DNA of 7,738 nucleotides, taken from assembly GCA_902801585.1 (NCBI GenBank), contig CADCIU010000081.1, positions 1-7,738 of the forward strand. Direction: 5' to 3'. Both the position numbers and the translations under genes were made by a program. Every line of letters begins with the position of its first letter. Position 1 is the stretch's first letter. The stretch is from an uncultured Lachnospiraceae bacterium. GTDB taxonomy: Bacteria; Bacillota_A; Clostridia; Lachnospirales; Lachnospiraceae. The notes beneath the pieces were generated by a model that was not told the origin of the DNA, ran no database searches, and saw only the letters and a list, made by a program, of their open reading frames with translations. Positions 1-4,680 of the stretch are shown here, piece after piece.

Positions 1-29
1 AAACCGCTGCACTGCCTGCAGGCTGTCTG

Positions 30-659
30 TCAGGTGTTTTTCGGATCCCTGATCCCCATCACCTTCGGCCAGTTGACAAAGGCATGTATGTGCTGTGCGA
101 GCCGTTCCATCTGCTCCCATGTAAAATCATGATAGAAAGGTTCATAGTACAGGGTCCATAAGGCAGAGGTGAGAACATGCATTTCTTCCTGGGTCAGTTC
201 CTCCTCCGCGATCCCACGCCTTCTCGCTTCCAGATAGTACTTGTAATCAAGCACATTCATTCTTTCCGCCCAATCGTGACGATAGTTCTCGAACCTGGTC
301 CCGGCGGCGCATCTGACTAAAAGAGTGACCGCTTCTCTGTGTTCATACAGGCTCTTCATCCACTCTGTGATCGATTTCGGAGTCATGCAGAGCGAATCAT
401 ACAGTTCCTGATCCGTAAGATACGAAATATCCGTATCTTCGAACTTGACGGCAAACTCTTCCATTTCGCGGACTGTATCCGCTACGAGCGCGGAAAACAG
501 GGCTTCTTTTCCCTCATAGCGTTTATACAGGGCGCCGGTGGTCACGCCTGCCGCCTTACAGATTTCCGCAAGAGAAGCATCCTTAAATCCTTTTTGTAAA
601 AACTCTTCTTTCGCAGCTGATAACAGACGCGGATCAATGCTTCTGTCCGGTACAGACAT
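30..659 (-). CDS. TetR/AcrR-family transcriptional regulator
   Basis: A 209-residue protein of typical TetR length. The N-terminal third is the DNA-binding domain: a first helix around residues 9-22 (AAKEEFLQKGF) leads into a helix-turn-helix at about 28-50, with the family-typical AGVTTGALYKRYEGKEAL at 37-54. Residues 60-209 form a helical ligand-binding and dimerisation domain, rich in aromatic and charged residues, that I cannot assign to a ligand. The start is fixed by AGGAGG five bases before the ATG. Family knowledge says such proteins are dimeric repressors released by a small molecule. An inverted repeat 22 bp upstream of the start suggests autoregulation. The gene shares its strand with the cardiolipin synthase but is separated from it by a strong hairpin, so it probably has its own promoter. 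Only 29 bp follow its stop, so any co-transcribed target beyond the left edge is unseen. Family assignment is firm; specificity is unknown. Confidence 0.93.
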   Translation of the reverse strand: MSVPDRSIDPRLLSAAKEEFLQKGFKDASLAEICKAAGVTTGALYKRYEGKEALFSALVADTVREMEEFAVKFEDTDISYLTDQELYDSLCMTPKSITEWMKSLYEHREAVTLLVRCAAGTRFENYRHDWAERMNVLDYKYYLEARRRGIAEEELTQEEMHVLTSALWTLYYEPFYHDFTWEQMERLAQHIHAFVNWPKVMGIRDPKNT

Positions 660-680
660 TCGGTCCTCCTTTTATCATTT

Positions 681-701
681 ACTGATAATCCAATTATCAG
701 T
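681..701. promoter_or_regulatory. Candidate TetR operator upstream of the tetR-like gene
   Basis: A perfect inverted repeat with 9-bp arms, ACTGATAAT and ATTATCAGT, separated by 3 bp (CCA). It lies 22 bp before the regulator's start codon and overlaps the likely -10 region, the usual place for a TetR-family autoregulatory operator. On the minus strand one arm also contains GATAAT, itself a possible -10 hexamer. The symmetry is directly visible; binding by the adjacent regulator is inferred. Confidence 0.6.
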
Positions 702-728
702 TTACCATAATTTGAAAAAATCGGCCAA
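699..728 (-). promoter_or_regulatory. Possible promoter of the tetR-like gene
   Basis: Read on the minus strand, TTGGCC (723-728) and TAAACT (699-704) are separated by 18 bp, each matching four of six consensus sigma-A bases. An alternative -10, GATAAT at 693-698, has the better hexamer but only an AT-rich -35. Either choice places transcription start inside or next to the inverted repeat at 681-701 and gives a leader of roughly 25-35 bases. The exact hexamers are uncertain. Confidence 0.35.
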
Positions 729-734
729 TAGAGT

Positions 735-762
735 ACGCAATTACATTAATCTTACATTGCGT
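735..762. repeat. Interrupted dyad ACGCAAT-N14-ATTGCGT
   Basis: Seven-bp arms ACGCAAT (735-741) and ATTGCGT (756-762) flank a 14-bp AT-rich spacer, with TTACATT also directly repeated at 741-747 and 752-758. It lies upstream of the likely tetR promoter, where a second regulator site could sit. Seven-bp arms in AT-rich DNA can arise by chance, so this is only a candidate site. Confidence 0.3.
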
Positions 763-798
763 TTAAAAGGGCTTGAAAGATAGCAGGCGCAATGCAGA

Positions 799-844
799 AA
801 AGGGGGCGCATCTGACTGATCGATCAGTCAGATGCGCCCCCTTT
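799..844 (-). terminator. 46-bp perfect palindrome, probable terminator of cls
   Basis: The sequence is perfectly self-complementary over 46 bp, centred between 821 and 822. It consists of AAAGGGGG, a mixed middle, and CCCCCTTT, with no built-in loop. On the minus strand it starts 20 bp after the cardiolipin synthase stop codon and its GC-rich stem ends in UUUU before a C, so it fits an intrinsic terminator with a short U tract. No plus-strand gene reads into it from the left within the window. The core ACTGATCGATCAGT also resembles a TetR-type operator and shares the ACTGAT half-site with the repeat at 681-701. Terminator function is the simplest reading. Confidence 0.75.
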
Positions 845-863
845 AAACCGGCTCAATGCTGTA

Positions 864-2594
864 TCACATCAGCGGTGCCGCCAGACGCAGCAGCATGTGT
901 TCTAAGCGCATGATCGCGCCGCGGCCGCTTGCATAGTAATTCGTCACTTCCTTGCACTGGGCGAAAGTTTCTTCAAAATCGCGCTTTGTGTCCATGACCG
1001 CTTCACAGTCCGCATACAGACAGCCGTTTTCAAAATGATGATAGAGACTCCGGTAATCCAAGTTGATCGTACCGCATGTGGCGACGATATCGTCCGCAAT
1101 TGACATTTTGGCGTGGCAGAAACCGGGTGTGAACTCGAAGATCCGGACGCCGTTCCGGGCAAGGCCGTTATAGTAAGACCTGGTCAGCCTGTAGACTATT
1201 TTCTTGTCCGGGATGCCGGGCGTAATGATGCGCACGTCCACGCCGCGCTTCGCAGCCATCGAGAATGCGTGACACATCTCATCGGTGATGATCAGATAGG
1301 GAGTGATGAACCAGGCATACTCATGGGCGCCGTCCGCCATACTGATATAGACGTCCTCACCCGTATGAATATCATCCATCGGGGAATCCGCGTAAGGCTG
1401 TACAAATCCGAGGTGCTGTTCGGGATCATCGCCGGAATACGCCTCTGTGCCAAGGACATATTTGATGTCAGGCAGCATTCCCTTCTCCAAGTTCAAATAG
1501 TATCCCTTGCTCTTTTCGTTCAGGCGGTCCCTCTCTTTTCTGGCTTTTTCCGCCTTCTCTCCACCGACTACCTTGCTCTTCTCATCCATAAGGTGAGCCG
1601 CATTACTGACCGCGAGATACTTCGTGAAATCGGAGTCGTCCTTGTCCATTTCAGACATGGCATTCCACATCTCAAGGAACATCACTGTCAGACTCTGCAC
1701 AGCATCTCCCTCGAGCCTGACGCCCGTATCCTTCCAAAACCCGAACGGCTCTGTAATGTGGAAGTATTCGTTTGCCAGATTATAACCGCCGGTGTATCCC
1801 ACCTTGCCGTCGATCACGGTGATCTTGCGGTGATCGCGGTTGTTGAGGAACAGGTTCAAACCGGGCGCGAACGGATTAAATACGCGGCATTGAATCCCAT
1901 ACTTTTCCGTGCGCTTGACGAAGTCGGTATTGATGAATCCAAGGCTCCCCATATCGTCATAAAAAACCCTGACCTCAACGCCGGCCTTCACTCTCTCTGC
2001 CAGCACGTCCCGGATCGCATGCCAGCTCTGAGCGTCCTCGATCGCATGGTACTCCATAAAAATGAATTTCTCTGCTTTGGCAAGATCACTCTTCTGCGCC
2101 TCGATTCCTTTCTCAGCGTCATCAAAATACTCAATCTTCGTATTCTGGTAGACCGGATAACCGGCATGGCGGCGGATATACTCAACGATCCCTCCCAGAT
2201 GCGGATCTCTGGCCTTCGCGTTCTTTGCCTCCTCCTCATTCGTCGGAAGTATGGGGAACAGGATCTTATCTATGTCTTCGAACCTCTTGCGCATCTTAAT
2301 GCTGCTGCTGTTCATGCCGATGAGCAGGTACAGCAGCGTTCCGAAGATCGGAACAGCCATGATCACAAACATCCATGTCATACGGATGGACGACGTTTTG
2401 TAACTCGCATAAATACCCAGCACCAGGAACAGACCGATAAAATGGATGAGCGTGTAGATCCAGCCTGCCTTCTGCCCTGCAAGCAGGACCAGAATGAAGA
2501 GAACCACTACTCCGATCACCATAGAGACCACTACTAAGACCATACGCAGTACGCCGTTTTTGACCGCCGCTTTTTTCTCAACTGTTTGCTTCAT
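864..2594 (-). CDS. cls: Cardiolipin synthase (phospholipase D superfamily)
   Basis: The product (576 residues from the ATG at 2594) should join two phosphatidylglycerols into cardiolipin plus glycerol at the membrane. N-terminal hydrophobic helices lie at about 15-40, 45-65 and 71-93; the last two match the usual PLD N-terminal anchor (WMFVIMAVPIFGTLLYLLIG). Two HKD catalytic motifs follow: H255, K257 and D262 in NNRDHRKITVIDGKVGYTGG, and H494, K496 and D501 in FCHAKMSIADD; both are intact. A stretch typical of clostridial Cls proteins (FVQPYADSPMDD, then FITPYLIITDEM) precedes the second motif. At 576 residues it is longer than the usual 480-520, owing to an extra hydrophobic segment at the front and a charged insertion at about 315-378. 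An in-frame TTG six bases further upstream lies too close to the ribosome binding site. The gene is divergent from the GDPD gene, and a strong hairpin follows it. The function is well supported; paralogue identity is unknown. Confidence 0.95.
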   Translation of the reverse strand: MKQTVEKKAAVKNGVLRMVLVVVSMVIGVVVLFILVLLAGQKAGWIYTLIHFIGLFLVLGIYASYKTSSIRMTWMFVIMAVPIFGTLLYLLIGMNSSSIKMRKRFEDIDKILFPILPTNEEEAKNAKARDPHLGGIVEYIRRHAGYPVYQNTKIEYFDDAEKGIEAQKSDLAKAEKFIFMEYHAIEDAQSWHAIRDVLAERVKAGVEVRVFYDDMGSLGFINTDFVKRTEKYGIQCRVFNPFAPGLNLFLNNRDHRKITVIDGKVGYTGGYNLANEYFHITEPFGFWKDTGVRLEGDAVQSLTVMFLEMWNAMSEMDKDDSDFTKYLAVSNAAHLMDEKSKVVGGEKAEKARKERDRLNEKSKGYYLNLEKGMLPDIKYVLGTEAYSGDDPEQHLGFVQPYADSPMDDIHTGEDVYISMADGAHEYAWFITPYLIITDEMCHAFSMAAKRGVDVRIITPGIPDKKIVYRLTRSYYNGLARNGVRIFEFTPGFCHAKMSIADDIVATCGTINLDYRSLYHHFENGCLYADCEAVMDTKRDFEETFAQCKEVTNYYASGRGAIMRLEHMLLRLAAPLM

Positions 2595-2601
2595 ACCCAA
2601 G

Positions 2602-2608
2602 TTCCTTT
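2602..2608 (-). promoter_or_regulatory. Ribosome binding site that sets the cls start
   Basis: On the minus strand AAAGGAA ends seven bases before the ATG at 2594 but only one base before the in-frame TTG at 2600. The spacing favours the ATG, giving 576 rather than 578 residues. Confidence 0.75.
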
Positions 2609-2643
2609 CGATATTTTGATCGACTTATTTCGCCCCGCGATAA

Positions 2644-2670
2644 ACCATATGATGCTGGAGGAAATGACAA
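2644..2670 (-). promoter_or_regulatory. Possible cls promoter
   Basis: On the minus strand TTGTCA (2665-2670, five of six consensus bases) and TATGGT (2644-2649, four of six) are 15 bp apart, shorter than the preferred 17. This would give a leader of about 40-45 bases before cls. It is the best match in the divergent interval but remains weak. Confidence 0.25.
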
Positions 2671-2675
2671 AGAAA

Positions 2676-2684
2676 TGCTACAAT
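2676..2684 (+). promoter_or_regulatory. Possible extended -10 promoter for the GDPD-MscS pair
   Basis: TGCTACAAT combines an extended -10 TG with TACAAT, five of six consensus bases. No good -35 lies 16-18 bp upstream, which extended -10 promoters can tolerate. Transcription would start near 2691 and give a leader of about 100 bases. It overlaps the candidate cls promoter region on the other strand, so the two directions could interfere. Confidence 0.35.
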
Positions 2685-2690
2685 TTATTA

Positions 2691-2705
2691 CATATCGCTG
2701 ATATG
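2691..2705. repeat. Small dyad CATATC-GCT-GATATG at the presumed start site
   Basis: A perfect 6-bp inverted repeat with a 3-bp spacer lies directly after the candidate plus-strand promoter. It could be an operator half-pair or a small hairpin at the 5' end of the transcript. Short arms make chance occurrence likely. Confidence 0.25.
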
Positions 2706-2781
2706 CTTTTGTCGTTATTCAGATTATCACCCGGTGCGTCGTTTATCAATGGAGTTTTACGGGTGCTGTATATTTATACGT

Positions 2782-2788
2782 GGAGAAG
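2782..2788 (+). promoter_or_regulatory. Ribosome binding site that sets the GDPD start
   Basis: GGAGAAG ends five bases before the ATG at 2794. The upstream in-frame GTG at 2734 and ATG at 2749 have no purine-rich site before them, so 2794 is the preferred start, and the reading frame upstream of it is probably untranslated leader. Confidence 0.75.
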
Positions 2789-2793
2789 TCGGT

Positions 2794-4659
2794 ATGGACA
2801 CATTCGTCAGAGGATTTAAATACTGGTATAGAGAAGTGATCCGCCCTTTTGAGCTGATCAAGGACAATTTCGGGGGTCTGGTCGGCTTTACGGTGGTCTT
2901 CAGGCTGTTCACTTTTTTTGTACTGTTTCCGATTCTGACCTGGACAGAAAGGCTGTGGCTTATCGGCAACAAGACCCCTGTCATCGCCTGGTATAACATA
3001 GGTTCCATTATCAAGAACCCCATGTCCTGGGTCGTGCTCATCTTAATGGCAGCTATTCTGGTCGCGGGGACAATGTTCGAACAATTCGCGCTCTACGATG
3101 CACTGCACGCCTCCCGGTTTGGGATCCGAAGATCTGTCAGACAGATCTTCTCAGCGGGCTTCGATATGAACGCGGAACGCACGAAGGTGAAGAACTGGGG
3201 AATTATTCCATATGCGATCCTCATACTTCGCTTTGGAACGATCACCGGGGATGTATCCAGCGTCATCTCTGTGATCAAGATTCCGGGGTTTATTCTGGAG
3301 GACTTCAGTAAGCGGCCTTGGGAAGGTGCCGTATTTGCATGCTTCCAGCTGATCGCTATCTATCTGTATATTCGATGGATCTTCGCGATCCCGATCATGA
3401 TGGAGGAAGACGGAACGGACTTTAACGCGGCCTTAAAGAAAAGTGCCGCCATGACAAAAGGAAAAAACACGATCAGGTTTGGCTTTGTCGCCCTGGGATG
3501 GGCAGCGCTGGTCTGGTTCTTCTACTATGCCGGTACTGCTGTGGTCGTGGCGGAATGGTTCATTCTGTCTAAGTGGCTGATCCCGAAAGAAACGGAACCG
3601 TTTCTTCTGTTTTTTTCAAAACGTTTCACGCCGACCGGCACGATCTTCTATATATTCTTTCTTTGGATCGTGACTCCGATCATAGCGGCATCCTTTCAAT
3701 GTCTCTACTACAAGAGAAAAGAGGAATTGGGCGAGGACATTATTCCTTATACAGAGGCGCCGCACTTTCTTCACAAATATCCTCATCTCAAATGGCTGAT
3801 CATCGCGGTCTGTGCCGTCACTTTCTTTTTCTCGGGCCCCAAGAGATTTGCACAGATCCGGTGGATGCTCAACACGGATTACGGAATGCCCATGATCATG
3901 GCACACCGCGGTTTCTCCGCCGGCGCGCCCGAGAATACGCTGCCTGCTTTCCAGAAGTGTCTTGACGGAGGCTTTACAGCTGCAGAACTTGACGTTCAAA
4001 TGACCGCGGACGGCACGATCATTGTCCTGCACGATGACAATTTAAAGAGGACCACCGGTCTCGACAAGAATGTGTGGGAAGTGACCTATGACGAGATCAA
4101 AGATCTGGATAACGGATCCTTCTTCAGTAAAGAATTCGCAGGGACGAAGATCCCCACACTGGACGAAGTCATAAAGCTTGCCGGGAGCGGAAAGGACAAG
4201 CTCTACCTGAATATTGAGATCAAGAGGAACGGCCATGATGACGGGATCATTGAGAAAGTGATCGACATCATCGTGAAAAACGATTATCTTAGCAACTGCG
4301 ATGTGACATCACAGGATTACAGCACGCTCGAAGATGTCCGTAAGCTCAATCCGTCCGTCCTTACAGCCTACACTTCCGCGGTGGGGATCGGCAGTATTGA
4401 GTCCCTCGAAGCGGCGGATATCATCAGCATTCAGGAGACTTTCGCCACGTATGAAAATATAGAGCGGATCCACAACGCCGGAAAGCGCGTCTTTGTCTGG
4501 ACCGTCAACGAAGAGGAGACGATGAAAAATCTGGTGGGCCTGAATGTGGACGCCATCCTCACAAATGATCCGGCACTGTGTAAAACGGTTATCGACCAGT
4601 ACGGGTCGGATATGATGAATATGATCCAGAGGATCCATTCGGCGTTTTCTTTCCTGTAA
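2794..4659 (+). CDS. Glycerophosphodiester phosphodiesterase with N-terminal multi-pass membrane domain
   Basis: The product is 621 residues. Residues 1-348 are a membrane domain of the kind found in front of many Firmicute GDPD enzymes, with hydrophobic segments near 30-50, 76-98, 136-160, 178-203, 227-257, 281-303 and 333-348. Residues 366-605 are a complete GDPD TIM barrel: H371-R372-G373 with E380-N381 (APENTLPAF), the metal-binding pair E398 and D400, H413-D414, E475 (NIEIK) and the late VWTVN around 568-572. All expected catalytic and metal positions are present, so the enzyme should hydrolyse glycerophosphodiesters to sn-glycerol 3-phosphate and an alcohol. With seven segments and a cytoplasmic N-terminus the catalytic domain would face outward; this topology is inferred, and the substrate (deacylated phospholipid, lipid head group or teichoic-acid-like polymer) is open. 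The channel gene starts 21 bp downstream on the same strand with no terminator between, which suggests co-transcription. Confidence 0.93.
   Translation: MDTFVRGFKYWYREVIRPFELIKDNFGGLVGFTVVFRLFTFFVLFPILTWTERLWLIGNKTPVIAWYNIGSIIKNPMSWVVLILMAAILVAGTMFEQFALYDALHASRFGIRRSVRQIFSAGFDMNAERTKVKNWGIIPYAILILRFGTITGDVSSVISVIKIPGFILEDFSKRPWEGAVFACFQLIAIYLYIRWIFAIPIMMEEDGTDFNAALKKSAAMTKGKNTIRFGFVALGWAALVWFFYYAGTAVVVAEWFILSKWLIPKETEPFLLFFSKRFTPTGTIFYIFFLWIVTPIIAASFQCLYYKRKEELGEDIIPYTEAPHFLHKYPHLKWLIIAVCAVTFFFSGPKRFAQIRWMLNTDYGMPMIMAHRGFSAGAPENTLPAFQKCLDGGFTAAELDVQMTADGTIIVLHDDNLKRTTGLDKNVWEVTYDEIKDLDNGSFFSKEFAGTKIPTLDEVIKLAGSGKDKLYLNIEIKRNGHDDGIIEKVIDIIVKNDYLSNCDVTSQDYSTLEDVRKLNPSVLTAYTSAVGIGSIESLEAADIISIQETFATYENIERIHNAGKRVFVWTVNEEETMKNLVGLNVDAILTNDPALCKTVIDQYGSDMMNMIQRIHSAFSFL
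3128..3150. repeat. 23-bp palindrome inside the GDPD coding region
   Basis: Perfect 11-bp arms GAAGATCTGTC and GACAGATCTTC flank a single A. The repeat encodes part of a basic cytoplasmic or interfacial stretch (RRSVRQIF, near residue 112-119). The symmetry is exact; it may be chance or a site for DNA or RNA structure. Confidence 0.5.
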
Positions 4660-4680
4660 CAGCACATAAAAGAGGTTTTA

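Noticed and set aside
14..23. GCCTGCAGGC palindrome downstream of the tetR stop as a terminator.
   Set aside because: Only 10 bp with no loop and no following T tract on the minus strand within the window; too short to call.
538..783. Plus-strand small open frame crossing the tetR start and promoter region.
   Set aside because: It is mostly antisense to the HTH-coding part of the regulator, has no ribosome binding site, and its tail only reads the AT-rich intergenic DNA.
1113..2537. Long plus-strand open frame (474 codons) antisense to the cardiolipin synthase.
   Set aside because: It is fully covered by the Cls gene, whose HKD motifs are intact. The antisense translation shows no recognisable domain and no ribosome binding site worth noting.
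2734..2793. Twenty extra N-terminal codons of the GDPD from a GTG start.
   Set aside because: There is no Shine-Dalgarno sequence before 2734 or 2749, the encoded residues do not resemble family N-termini, and GGAGAAG is placed correctly for 2794.
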